Positions 26,478 to 34,618 of a DNA stretch of 64,000 bases are shown here, one piece after another (position 1 is the stretch's first letter; the number at the start of each line of letters is the position of its first letter). The stretch comes from Bhargavaea changchunensis (GTDB lineage: Bacteria; Bacillota; Bacilli; Bacillales_A; Planococcaceae). The notes under the pieces are model-generated. The model made no database searches, was not told the origin of the DNA, and worked only from the letters and a program-made list of their open reading frames with translations. Position numbers and translations under genes: made by a program. The stretch lies in assembly GCF_042665595.1 (NCBI RefSeq), contig NZ_JBHTCT010000036.1, positions 62,001-126,000 on the forward strand, in the 5' to 3' direction.

Positions 26478-26594
26478 CCCCCTGACCTGAGTTGACGGCT
26501 CGCTAAGGGGGTCATTTTCTGATTCGCTGACTGCGGGCAGCTTCTCTGAGCGCCGTGTTGCTGGGCCATCCGGTTGCCGCCGGATGGCTTTTCT
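26469..26594 (-). ncRNA. Candidate antisense antitoxin RNA of the type I locus
   Basis: A minus-strand extended -10 (TG-G-TATACT, 26601-26609) would start an RNA near 26594. Its 5' region folds into the hairpin GCCATCCGG / CCGGATGGC (26565-26588). It would end at the 13-bp hairpin AAAATGACCCCCT / AGGGGGTCATTTT (26471-26518), whose minus-strand side is followed by T residues. About 125 nt, complementary to the end of the toxin mRNA, as in txpA/RatA. Not expression-tested. Confidence 0.55.
26471..26518. terminator. Terminator hairpin at end of toxin ORF
   Basis: 13-bp perfect stem spanning the toxin stop codon, T-runs on both strands. Probably ends the antisense RNA and may partly end the toxin mRNA. 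Confidence 0.75.
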
Positions 26595-26600
26595 GATTTT
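26565..26600 (+). terminator. Plus-strand terminator of toxin mRNA
   Basis: Stem GCCATCCGG / CCGGATGGC followed by TTTTCTGATTTT. Termination here would leave about 110 bases overlapping the antisense RNA. Confidence 0.7.
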
Positions 26601-26701
26601 AGTATACCACGGTTCAGTTTATTCTAAAACCGCAGTAAAAGTTCCTGATGCGTCCGACACTCCGATCAGATAAAATGGATAAAAAAGGAGGAAGTTGTTC
26701 T

Positions 26702-26995
26702 GTGATTTCCAACCGGCGCCTTTTCATGACATCCTTCCTGCTTCTTGTGGCAGGCATCAGCCTGAACATCATCCTCACACGTCTCGGCCATTTTGCAGGC
26801 TCGAACTCAAGCATGGTCAGCATCCCGCTTTCCTCTGAACAAGGGTATTTCGCCTCCGGTCTCGTTCTTCTTGCGATGACCGTCACCGGCCTTATCCTTC
26901 TCATTGTTTCACTAAAACAGAATCGGACTGTTGCTTTTGTCGTTTCAATAGCGGCTGTCATCCTGATACCGCCGCTGATCCAGAGCTTTCTCTGA
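26702..26995 (+). CDS. Small membrane protein, unknown function
   Basis: 97 aa with three hydrophobic segments: FMTSFLLLVAGISLNIIL near the start, ASGLVLLAMTVTGLILLI in the middle, and VAFVVSIAAVILIPPLI at the end. I do not recognise the family. The start is a GTG at 26702 about 10 bases after AAAAAGGAGG; the upstream in-frame ATG at 26648 has no ribosome site. A second tiny membrane gene starts 14 bases after its stop, so the two are likely an operon. Confidence 0.7.
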   Translation: MISNRRLFMTSFLLLVAGISLNIILTRLGHFAGSNSSMVSIPLSSEQGYFASGLVLLAMTVTGLILLIVSLKQNRTVAFVVSIAAVILIPPLIQSFL

Positions 26996-27009
26996 TAAGG
27001 AGGTACGTT

Positions 27010-27111
27010 ATGATCTCTAGTTTTAGCCCGATTGGCATCCTCATATCCCTTTTAATGCTAATGGCCTTCTTTACTTTGATCCGCTATATCATTCTGAAGT
27101 TCAGGGAATAA
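27010..27111 (+). CDS. 33-aa single-span membrane peptide
   Basis: Short ORF with ATAAGGAGG placed 7 bases before the ATG, which makes translation likely. The peptide begins MISSFSPIGILISLLML, has one membrane helix and ends in a basic tail (ILKFRE). Family not recognised. It sits 14 bases behind the 97-aa membrane protein and directly before a terminator. Confidence 0.62.
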   Translation: MISSFSPIGILISLLMLMAFFTLIRYIILKFRE

Positions 27112-27115
27112 AACG

Positions 27116-27154
27116 AACCCGGATCCGCGCCTCCCAAAAGGCCTGATCCGGGTT
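27116..27154. terminator. Bidirectional terminator before flotillin
   Basis: 10-bp stem AACCCGGATC / GATCCGGGTT with an inner GCC/GGC step, between convergent genes. Confidence 0.85.
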
Positions 27155-27166
27155 TTATTCATTTCA

Positions 27167-28741
27167 TCAAACTTCCACCTGCTCCACATCTTCCGTCGGG
27201 GATTCCTCATCCGCAGCTTCAGATACAGGCACTTCCTTCTTCTCCCTCTTCTCCTTCATCTCAAACGCGATGTCATCAAGACTAGGGCGCAGGTTGTGCT
27301 TGCCGGAGTAGTTCTCTAGCATTTCCTTCACGTCGATGCCGGAGCTCGCCTTGAGCGATTCCTGCAGGCTCGTCATGAGGCCGGTGGCATAGCCCGCGAC
27401 ACGGTTGGCGCCGCCGCCTTCGCCGCTGCCCGTGTCGACGACCGTCAGCTTGTCGATGTTGCTGAGCGGAGTCGCCACGTTTTTCGCGTATTCCGGAAGC
27501 ATCCGGACGATCATGTCGAGCACAGCGGCCTGGCCGTACTGCTCGAACGCTTCGGCAATCTTGCGTTTGGCTTCCGCCTCGGCAAGACCCTTCAGGCGGA
27601 TAACGTCCGCTTCCGATTCACCCTGCGCGCGCTCTGATTCGGCTTTGGCAATCCCGTCGAGCCGGATCTTTTCGGCGTCGGCTTTCGCACGCGCTTCGAT
27701 GCGGTATTTCTCGGCGTCCGCTTCCGCGAGCTGCTTCGCCTTGTCGGCTGCCGCGTTTTGCTCGATGGCGTAGCGGTCGGCGTCGGCTTTCTTCTTCACT
27801 TCCGAGTCGTACTGTCTCTCACGACGGAGGATTTCCTTTTCCTCGAGCTCGATCTGCTTCTGGCGTTCGATGATGCGCACTTGCATCTCCTGCTCGGTGA
27901 CCTCCTGCTTGGCGCGTGCGGATTCCAGTTCGTACGCCTGGTCGGCGCGCGCTTTGGCGACGTCCTGCTCTCGGCGGTATTCCGCGACTTTCAGCTGATT
28001 ATCCTTCTCGGATTCGGCGATTTCAGTCGCGCGGAACAGTTCCGCCTGCTTGGCTTCCTTGTCGGCTTCGGCGCGCTTGATGCGTGTTTCCTTTTCCGCT
28101 TCAGCCGTCGCGATATCTGCATCGCGTTTGACCTGGGCGATCCGCGGCTTCCCGAGCGAGTCGAGGTAGCCGTTTTTATCGCGTACATCTTTAATAGTAA
28201 AGGAAACAATCACGAGGCCCATTTTCGCCAGATCGTGTGAAGCGACGCGCTGGACTTCCTGGGAGAACTTATCACGGTTCTTGTAGATTTCCTCGACGGT
28301 CATCGAACCGAGGATCGAGCGGAGGTGACCTTCCAGCACTTCCTTCGCTTCGTTTTCGCGGTCTTCCTTAGCTTTACCGAGGAATTGCTCGGCGGCCGTC
28401 GCGATCTCGGAGATCGAGCCGCCGATCTTGATGATCGCCGTGCCGTCTGCCATGACCGGCACGCCCTGCTCGGTGTAAACTTCCGGCGTCGTCACTTCGA
28501 GCTTGCTCGAGAGCAAACTGAGCGGCTCCGCCTGCTGGAACACCGGGAAGACGAACGTTCCGCCTCCGCGGATGATCTTGATCTTGTTGCCCGCTTCATC
28601 CGTGTGCACAGTTTTCGAACCGAGATAACTTCCCGTGACGATCAGCGCCTCGTCCGGCCCCGCGGTGCGGTAGCGCGTCACATAGACCCCGATGATGGCC
28701 AGAAGCACAAATGCTACAATCCCGACTGCAATCCAAACCAT
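27167..28741 (-). CDS. floT: Flotillin-like membrane scaffold protein
   Basis: 524 aa. Short N-terminal membrane hairpin (IAVGIVAFVLLAIIGVYV), SPFH/PHB domain (about 30-200), a long Ala/Glu-rich coiled coil (about 200-400) and a flexible C-terminus ending in acidic residues. Flotillins organise fluid membrane microdomains; FloT of Bacillus subtilis (YuaG) is the closest named match. It follows the NfeD gene by 50 bases and shares its SigW-type promoter, as in the yuaF-floT operon. Confidence 0.92.
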   Translation of the reverse strand: MVWIAVGIVAFVLLAIIGVYVTRYRTAGPDEALIVTGSYLGSKTVHTDEAGNKIKIIRGGGTFVFPVFQQAEPLSLLSSKLEVTTPEVYTEQGVPVMADGTAIIKIGGSISEIATAAEQFLGKAKEDRENEAKEVLEGHLRSILGSMTVEEIYKNRDKFSQEVQRVASHDLAKMGLVIVSFTIKDVRDKNGYLDSLGKPRIAQVKRDADIATAEAEKETRIKRAEADKEAKQAELFRATEIAESEKDNQLKVAEYRREQDVAKARADQAYELESARAKQEVTEQEMQVRIIERQKQIELEEKEILRRERQYDSEVKKKADADRYAIEQNAAADKAKQLAEADAEKYRIEARAKADAEKIRLDGIAKAESERAQGESEADVIRLKGLAEAEAKRKIAEAFEQYGQAAVLDMIVRMLPEYAKNVATPLSNIDKLTVVDTGSGEGGGANRVAGYATGLMTSLQESLKASSGIDVKEMLENYSGKHNLRPSLDDIAFEMKEKREKKEVPVSEAADEESPTEDVEQVEV

Positions 28742-28791
28742 TTTTGTTGCCCCCTTTTTTCAGATATCAAGCAGAACAGCTGAGGAGATGT

Positions 28792-29334
28792 TCAAGACAA
28801 TTCTTTGAAGCGGAACGGCTCGTACTCCTTCACGATGAGCGTGCCATCCCGGATCTCGATGATGAGCACTTCCCGGTCATAGCCGATTGCGGCATTTTCC
28901 AGACCCGCCGCCCGTTTGGAGATGAGGCCGTTCACCGTCTCGATGACGACTTCCCCGAAACCGTCTTCCGGGACCGGCGTGATCACGCGGCCGACCTGTC
29001 CGAGGAGCGACTCCTCGGTGTAGGCGGTTGACGCCTCGGCGGACCGGAGCGGCAGAAGAACAAAGAAATAAAGAAGAAACGACAGCACCGCTGAAATTCC
29101 GGCCGAAACCATCAGGATCGGCACACTGCCCATCCCCGTCACGTTCTCGAAGATGAACCCGGAAGCCGACATGAAGGTAACGAACGCAAGGATCACCGCC
29201 GGATTCAGGAAAGGCAGCGCCTCCCCGGCACCGTCCGCTACATCACCAAAAAACAGATAAAGAACGGTTGCCAGACCGGCTACGACCAGGACGATCAGAT
29301 ACAGCTGCTCCACCGGCAGCCCGAACACATTCAT
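28792..29334 (-). CDS. NfeD-family membrane protein (YuaF-like)
   Basis: 180 aa. Four hydrophobic segments in the N-terminal 110 residues (LYLIVLVVAGLATVLYLFF and following) and a C-terminal OB-fold domain starting near LLGQVGRVITPVPEDGFGEV. NfeD proteins are partners of flotillins. The ATG at 29334 sits 8 bases after AGAGGGGG; the ORF start 39 bases upstream is rejected. First gene of the SigW-type operon with flotillin. Confidence 0.88.
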   Translation of the reverse strand: MNVFGLPVEQLYLIVLVVAGLATVLYLFFGDVADGAGEALPFLNPAVILAFVTFMSASGFIFENVTGMGSVPILMVSAGISAVLSFLLYFFVLLPLRSAEASTAYTEESLLGQVGRVITPVPEDGFGEVVIETVNGLISKRAAGLENAAIGYDREVLIIEIRDGTLIVKEYEPFRFKELS

Positions 29335-29366
29335 CCTCCCCACCCCCTCTGTTTGCTTACCTGTAC

Positions 29367-29392
29367 TACGCACAAGGATTGAAAAGGTTTCA
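29367..29392 (-). promoter_or_regulatory. SigW-type ECF promoter for nfeD-floT
   Basis: On the minus strand: TGAAAC, 16-base spacer, CGTA, an exact match to the SigW consensus. About 30 bases upstream of the NfeD start. SigW control of the homologous operon is known in Bacillus subtilis. Confidence 0.82.
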
Positions 29393-29458
29393 AATTTTTC
29401 TCAAATATAGGCGATTAGAAGACAGAGGTCTGTCTTCTCGAACTCTTCGGCATTTCAC

Positions 29459-29487
29459 TTGCAATGATCTGGATGGGCTGTTATGAT
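29459..29487 (+). promoter_or_regulatory. SigA-type promoter of cold-shock gene
   Basis: TTGCAA, 17-base spacer, TATGAT. It predicts a 5' leader of about 120 bases before the cold-shock ATG, a length typical of csp mRNAs whose leader refolds at low temperature. Confidence 0.65.
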
Positions 29488-29613
29488 GTAGAAGAATTAT
29501 TTTTGTTCGGCAATGACGTTCGGGTGGAATTCTCTTCATCCTGACACATCAAGACTTGAGCAAGGATAGTAACACACGTGTGCCGGACGATGGCACGCAA
29601 GGAGGAAACAAAC

Positions 29614-29814
29614 ATGGAACAAGGTAAAGTAAAATGGTTTAACGCAGAAAAGGGCTTCGGTTTCATCGAGCGCGAAGATGGCGACGATGTATTCGTACAC
29701 TTCTCCGCTATCCAGCAAGACGGGTTCAAGTCCCTTGATGAAGGTCAAGAAGTAGAATTCGAAATCGAAGAAGGCCCACGCGGTCTTCAAGCTGCGAACG
29801 TCGTAAAAATGTAA
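29614..29814 (+). CDS. Cold-shock protein (CspA family)
   Basis: 66-aa nucleic-acid chaperone. The whole protein is one cold-shock OB fold with RNP1 KGFGFIER (about 16-23) and RNP2 VFVHFSAI. Start at 29614 after CAAGGAGGAAACAAAC. The long untranslated leader suggests temperature-dependent mRNA structure. Strongly biased codon use, as expected for a highly expressed gene. Confidence 0.97.
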   Translation: MEQGKVKWFNAEKGFGFIEREDGDDVFVHFSAIQQDGFKSLDEGQEVEFEIEEGPRGLQAANVVKM

Positions 29815-29831
29815 TCCATTTAACGACTGCT

Positions 29832-29868
29832 AAAAACGCCGTCTCCTCCGGGAGACGGCGTTTTTTTG
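29832..29868 (+). terminator. Terminator after cold-shock gene
   Basis: 14-bp stem AAACGCCGTCTCC / GGGAGACGGCGTTT, TCC loop, seven T residues. Confidence 0.93.
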
Positions 29869-29870
29869 TG

Positions 29871-30092
29871 TTACCGGGGATTGGCCAGCAAGAAGCCCAT
29901 CAGAAGCAGCGCCACAATCAGCAGGTTCCATCCCCGCTTCTCCCCTTCTTTCGGCCGGATCACCCGGTAGACAAAGGCAAGTGCGAATGCGAGAAACATG
30001 AAGCGGAACAAGTCGCGATCAAATATGGAAGCCACCAGGATCACCAGAGCAATCCCGAAAAGAACCTTCTCGGCCGTTGACAGATTCCTCAA
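29871..30092 (-). CDS. Small two-span membrane protein, unknown function
   Basis: 73 aa. Hydrophobic segments VLFGIALVILVASIF and FRFMFLAFALAFVYRVI, then RPKEGEKRG and a third short segment LLIVALLLMGFLLA. TTG start at 30092, 7 bases after AGGAGGG. 34 bases downstream of the MarR gene in the same direction, so probably co-transcribed. I do not recognise the family. Confidence 0.65.
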   Translation of the reverse strand: MRNLSTAEKVLFGIALVILVASIFDRDLFRFMFLAFALAFVYRVIRPKEGEKRGWNLLIVALLLMGFLLANPR

Positions 30093-30126
30093 TCGGATTC
30101 CCTCCTGCCATCTTTGATTCTCTTCC

Positions 30127-30567
30127 TTACAATTCCCTGTTTCCCAGCTCCCAATCCATTGAAAGGATCTCCTTCAGCGCCGCCACCTTGTCAGATCCGA
30201 TGGCTTCGGCTATCCGTGCCTCCAGTTCCGCTTTCAGGTTTTCATTATGTTGATAGCACTCATGCCCAAACTTCGTCAGGCGCACGCGCTTCACTTTTTT
30301 GTTCCGATCATCGTCGGACACTTCCACGAGCCCCTTGTCCGACATTTTGCGGATCAGCTTGTGAGTCGCCTGGCGAGTGATATCCACCTGCCGGCCTACC
30401 TCTGCGATGGTCGGCCCGCCAGTTCCGATCCTCGCCATGAGGAACCATTCAGAGTTTGAAATTGCCATGTCTCCACGCTCATTCCATAGTTCCTCCGCGA
30501 GCCGCCGAAGGCCGAAATGCCGCTCTCCAAGCAGATCAATCAAGTCCAGTCCGCTCAATTCAGGCAT
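30127..30567 (-). CDS. MarR-family transcriptional regulator
   Basis: 146 aa winged-helix repressor. DNA-binding helices lie in TIAEVGRQVDITRQATHKLIR (about 53-73), followed by the wing VEVSDDDRNKKVKRVRLT. It is divergent from the CarD-type gene, and the shared promoter region carries matching inverted repeats. It probably represses itself and perhaps the CarD gene; ligand unknown. Confidence 0.9.
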   Translation of the reverse strand: MPELSGLDLIDLLGERHFGLRRLAEELWNERGDMAISNSEWFLMARIGTGGPTIAEVGRQVDITRQATHKLIRKMSDKGLVEVSDDDRNKKVKRVRLTKFGHECYQHNENLKAELEARIAEAIGSDKVAALKEILSMDWELGNREL

Positions 30568-30623
30568 CCTGACCCTTCCTTTCCATATCCGGTTTCATAA
30601 CGGGATTATCATGACAAGCCGCA

Positions 30624-30697
30624 GGCATATTGTCAACTGACTTGACAAAATGCGCAATCAGCGTTACAATGAATGTAAACTTAGTTGACAATATGCC
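30624..30697. promoter_or_regulatory. Divergent promoters and MarR-type operators
   Basis: GGCATATTGTCAACT (30624-30638) and its exact reverse complement (30683-30697) are separated by 44 bases. The rightward promoter is TTGACA (30642-30647), N17, TACAAT (30665-30670). The leftward promoter has TTGACA inside the first operator, N17, CATGAT. Both -35 boxes overlap or abut TTGTCAA half sites, so repressor binding would shut both directions. Confidence 0.75.
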
Positions 30698-30714
30698 ATG
30701 AGGAGGCCATGCGG

Positions 30715-31212
30715 ATGTTTGAGATCGGTGACGTCGTCATCTATTCCGAGCACGGACTGTGCAAAATCGATGACATTTGCAAGAAGGATCTGTTTGGCGA
30801 AACCCGGCTTTATTATGTACTCCACCCGCTTGGAGAACAGACGCTGAAAATCAGCACGCCGGTGGACGGCAAGAAAAAGCGGATCATGAGGACGTTGAAC
30901 CGGGAAGAAGCCCTGGAACTGATGGACGTATTCGGAAAACCCGGCATTGATTGGGTCGATGATCCGAAACACCGGGCACGCGCCTACCAGGCCCTTGTCC
31001 AGTCAGGCGACCGGCAGAAGATCGCTGAAGTGGCCGGCGCACTCATGGACAAGAAACTCAACACCGACCAGAAGATTTATGATCAGGACCGCAGAATCCT
31101 GACTCATGTCCAATCGATTTTGTTCAGGGAACTCTCGATGGCCCTCGGCATCTCGATCGAAGAAGTGGCAGACCAGGTGGAAGAACGCATCCTGGCCGTC
31201 ACCCCGCAATAA
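30715..31212 (+). CDS. CarD/CdnL-type RNA polymerase-interacting regulator
   Basis: 165 aa. The N-terminal CarD-CdnL-TRCF domain (MFEIGDVVIYSEHGLCKIDDI) binds the RNA polymerase beta subunit in this family. The helical C-terminal part ends in EEVADQVEERILAV. The ATG at 30715 follows GAGGAGG by 8 bases; the track start at 30685 overlaps the operator and is rejected. Divergent from MarR, which suggests MarR-controlled expression. Confidence 0.87.
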   Translation: MFEIGDVVIYSEHGLCKIDDICKKDLFGETRLYYVLHPLGEQTLKISTPVDGKKKRIMRTLNREEALELMDVFGKPGIDWVDDPKHRARAYQALVQSGDRQKIAEVAGALMDKKLNTDQKIYDQDRRILTHVQSILFRELSMALGISIEEVADQVEERILAVTPQ

Positions 31213-31221
31213 ATTCACTTG

Positions 31222-31252
31222 AACGCATCCCGCAAACGGGGTGCGTTTTTTT
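31222..31252 (+). terminator. Terminator after carD-type gene
   Basis: 11-bp stem AACGCATCCCG / CGGGGTGCGTT, CAAA loop, T-run. Confidence 0.9.
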
Positions 31253-31389
31253 GTATACGACCCGAAATGATCCGGATTGTACTCTTATCTCATTTCGCAA
31301 AACGAGCCGGCCGATAACCGTCTCTTTACCGCCCTTCCCACACGACAAATCCTCTTCCTCTCATGTAAACTATTGGAGAAAAACAATCT

Positions 31390-33540
31390 ATGATTGACCT
31401 GAAAGGAAGAAGCCTTTTGCGCACGCTAGCAAATCTCGTCATCCGGTTCCCGAAGTGGATCATCGCGCTCTGGATCGTCATTGCCGCTTTCATGGCGTTC
31501 CAGGCCATCAAGCTTCCGGGCGTCCTCGAAGGAGACGGTTTCCGGATGGATGGCGAATATGAACAAGTGGCCGACAGCCTGACGGACAAGTTCGGCCTGC
31601 CGGCGGAAACGATGTTCCTCGTCTTCGAAAACATGACCGATGAGGAAATCGGGACTGCTGTCTCGGATGTGGAGAATCTGGGGCTCGCAGAAGAAATTGT
31701 ATCTCCATTGGACGACGACTCCCTCTACACCGAGAACCTCTCCTATGCCCTCCTTCACTTTGAAGAAGACACGGACATGAGCGCAGCGGTGTCGGCCATC
31801 CAGGAAACGGCCGATCATGACGGTGCCGTCCTGACCGGCGGCACCGCAATCAGCGAAGACATCAATAAGGCAAGCCAGCGCGACCTGGTCAAAGCGGAAA
31901 CGATCGGGCTGCCGATTGCCTTGATTGTTCTGCTGCTCGCATTCGGCTCGGTCGTCGCAGCACTCGTGCCGTTCTTTGTCGGGGTCGCCACGATCATCAC
32001 GACATTCGGCACAATGACACTGATCGGCCAGTGGATGGACCTGTCCATCTTCATGCTGAACATCGTGCCGATGCTGGGTCTTGCCCTCAGCATCGACTTC
32101 TCGCTCCTGTTCATCAACCGTTACCGCGAGGAGCGGAAAAAGCAGTCCGTCGAGGATGCGGTGCGGACGACGATCCTTACCGCGGGGCGCTCCGTCCTGT
32201 TTTCGGCGTTCTGCGTGTTCATCGGGCTTGGTGCCCTGTTCATCATACAGATCGATCTGTTCAAAAATATCGGTGTAGGAGGCATGGCGGTTGTGTCGCT
32301 TGCCGTCCTGTCATCACTTACGCTCCTGCCGTCTGTTTTGCTCGTCCTCGGCGATCGTCTGAACAAATGGACCATCCTCAAAGTGAAGGAGGAAGGCGCG
32401 AGCGGCTGGCGCAAGTTTGCGGAACGTGTCATTAAGCGTCCCGTTCTTGTCACAATCGGCGCCCTCCTCATCCTCGGGATTTTTATGATCCCGGTGAAGG
32501 ACATGGAACTGACCATTCCGGAAATGGACTCTCTCCCGGCTTCCAATGACACCCGCCAGGCGTTCGAGAAGATCGAAGATGAATTCGGCCTGTCGAACTC
32601 CACGGCCTACCTCATTGCCGAGCGCGAGGGCGGTTGGGAAGATGAAGACGGCATCCGCGAAATCGAGAAACTGCAGGACGCCCTGCTTGATGACAGCCGC
32701 ACCGCTGAAGTCTCCACCATCTTCACCGAAGGCGAAATCGAAGATGCCGACACGTGGCTGCAGGCCACCCGGATGCCGGAAACAGCCGCAGCCGTCGAGC
32801 CTCTTCTGGATTCCTTCATTGAAGGCGACTCTCTTCTCGTGCCGGTTACGCTGAAGCCGGAAGGCGCATCGGCAGAAGCGCAGGAATGGGCACGCGACTG
32901 GGCTGAGAAAGACACCGAATGGAACCTGTCGGTCGGTGGCTATCCGAAGTTCAACCAGGAAATCTTTGATGAGATCTGGGACAAGATCGGCTATGTGCTC
33001 GCGATCATCATCGTCTCGACGTACATCATCCTGATGATTGCATTCCGCTCCGTCCTGATTCCGCTGAAGGCGATCCTTATGAACATCATCGGCCTGTCCG
33101 CGGCGTTCGGCGCGCTCGTCTACATCTTCCAGTATGGCCACTTCGGCCTGGAAGCCGGCACGATCGCGCTGATCATCCCGGTGCTTGTCTTCAGCCTCGT
33201 CTTCGGACTCAGCATGGACTACGAAGTGTTTCTCATCTCCCGCATCCAGGAAGAATACACGAAGGACTACGACAATGACCGCGCAACCGTCGAAGGCCTT
33301 GCCGCAACGAGCAAGATCATCACGTCCGCGGCACTGATCATGATCGTCCTCACCGGCGCGTTTGCGTTCACCGAAGTCATGCCGGTCAAGCAGATCGGCG
33401 TCGGCATCGCGATCGCCGTCGCCATTGACGCTACGATCATCCGCCTCCTCCTCGTCCCGAGCCTCATGAAACTGTTCGGCAAATGGAACTGGTGGATGCC
33501 GTTCCGGAAAGGACCTTATAAGGCCGGGAACTGGCATTAA
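31390..33540 (+). CDS. MMPL-family transporter (RND superfamily)
   Basis: 716 aa with the duplicated MMPL plan: helix, extracellular domain and five helices, repeated. Each half has the proton-relay motif region: GLALSIDFSLLFINRYREE (first half) and GLSMDYEVFLISRIQEEY (second half). Similar to YdgH-type or lipid/drug exporters. Substrate unknown. The ATG at 31390 has a GGAG site 11 bases upstream; a TTG at 31417 behind AAAGGAAG is a possible alternative start. Confidence 0.9.
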   Translation: MIDLKGRSLLRTLANLVIRFPKWIIALWIVIAAFMAFQAIKLPGVLEGDGFRMDGEYEQVADSLTDKFGLPAETMFLVFENMTDEEIGTAVSDVENLGLAEEIVSPLDDDSLYTENLSYALLHFEEDTDMSAAVSAIQETADHDGAVLTGGTAISEDINKASQRDLVKAETIGLPIALIVLLLAFGSVVAALVPFFVGVATIITTFGTMTLIGQWMDLSIFMLNIVPMLGLALSIDFSLLFINRYREERKKQSVEDAVRTTILTAGRSVLFSAFCVFIGLGALFIIQIDLFKNIGVGGMAVVSLAVLSSLTLLPSVLLVLGDRLNKWTILKVKEEGASGWRKFAERVIKRPVLVTIGALLILGIFMIPVKDMELTIPEMDSLPASNDTRQAFEKIEDEFGLSNSTAYLIAEREGGWEDEDGIREIEKLQDALLDDSRTAEVSTIFTEGEIEDADTWLQATRMPETAAAVEPLLDSFIEGDSLLVPVTLKPEGASAEAQEWARDWAEKDTEWNLSVGGYPKFNQEIFDEIWDKIGYVLAIIIVSTYIILMIAFRSVLIPLKAILMNIIGLSAAFGALVYIFQYGHFGLEAGTIALIIPVLVFSLVFGLSMDYEVFLISRIQEEYTKDYDNDRATVEGLAATSKIITSAALIMIVLTGAFAFTEVMPVKQIGVGIAIAVAIDATIIRLLLVPSLMKLFGKWNWWMPFRKGPYKAGNWH

Positions 33541-33557
33541 GTGATATCTAACATGAC

Positions 33558-33593
33558 AAAAGCGGCTTGCCCGATTACGGAGCAGCCGCTTTT
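33558..33593 (+). terminator. Terminator after MMPL gene
   Basis: AAAAGCGGCT / AGCCGCTTTT stem with 16-base loop and T-rich tail. Confidence 0.75.
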
Positions 33594-33682
33594 ATTTTAT
33601 ATCGCCAATTTATAGATAATTATAAATATACTTGTAGTATAATTAATGAAATAGTTCCTTTTACATACAGGGGTGTTTCTTT

Positions 33683-34618
33683 TTGATCAAAACCATTTCA
33701 CTCCGGACTGCCGTCTGGCTGTTCTCATTCGGAATCCTGGTGTTGCTGCTACTGATACCGATGGATACTGTTTTTGAGGAAGGAAGGGGCGGCATGTTCA
33801 TGGGTGCCGCTTATGATTATCAGGTTCAAAATCATGTCTCCAATATCCAATCCTTCTTCACTTATATCTACGAAACCGGAGGTCTGGGGACGGATGAAGC
33901 TGGCCGCCCGATCATGGACCAGGTCACCTCCGTCTTTTTACGGAGTATGCTCATTTTCATGCCGGCCATCCTAATCGGTTTCTTCGTCGGCATCGCGAAA
34001 GGGATTTTCGATTTCAACACAAGAAAAACAAAGGCGAAGTTCATCGGACAGCCGGTCACCATCGGCTTTTTGTCAGTACCGGACATCGCCATCATCGTCT
34101 TCATTCAGTTGACCGTGCTCTTTCTTCAAGGTTACGGCCTGGTGGAGATCGATCTGTTCGGCCATGACAAAATCGACAATATACTGATGAATATCCTTTA
34201 CCTGTCGATCTATCCGGTCATGTTCATCGCCAACATCACTTTCAAGACGCTTGAAAACGAGCAGGGCCTCGACTATATCCGGACCGCGCGCTCGAAAGGG
34301 ACAGGGGAACTGAAAATCCTGTATCGCCACATGCTGAAAAACGGCCTGCCGAAAATACTGGCCTACTCCAACACGATGGTCCTCTACACCCTATCCAATC
34401 TGTTTATCGTTGAGGTGTTCACCGACTATAAGGGCGCCGCTTATTACATGTACACCACACTCGGGAGTTCGACCACTTTTTACGTCGGCGCACTCGTCTC
34501 CCCGAATATCATTGCGCAAATCGGCTATATCTTTTTATTTACCGTCGTGATCCTGGTCTTTAATATCGTTTCAGGAATCGCGCGTTCAGCCATTTCGCCA
34601 CTGGGGGAAGAACGATGA
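33683..34618 (+). CDS. Orphan peptide-type ABC permease (OppB family)
   Basis: 311 aa, about six membrane segments, EAA loop DYIRTARSKGTGELKIL near residues 216-232. The N-terminal extracellular region (about 35-80) is longer and unlike OppB. TTG start at 33683 after GGGGTG. It overlaps the next permease by 4 bases. No ATPase or binding protein is adjacent, so it either borrows these from elsewhere or has another role. An AT-rich promoter region (33599-33682) precedes it. Confidence 0.82.
   Translation: MIKTISLRTAVWLFSFGILVLLLLIPMDTVFEEGRGGMFMGAAYDYQVQNHVSNIQSFFTYIYETGGLGTDEAGRPIMDQVTSVFLRSMLIFMPAILIGFFVGIAKGIFDFNTRKTKAKFIGQPVTIGFLSVPDIAIIVFIQLTVLFLQGYGLVEIDLFGHDKIDNILMNILYLSIYPVMFIANITFKTLENEQGLDYIRTARSKGTGELKILYRHMLKNGLPKILAYSNTMVLYTLSNLFIVEVFTDYKGAAYYMYTTLGSSTTFYVGALVSPNIIAQIGYIFLFTVVILVFNIVSGIARSAISPLGEER

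Noticed and set aside
32314..33537. 407-codon minus-strand ORF opposite the MMPL gene
   Set aside because: Antisense shadow of a confidently assigned gene.
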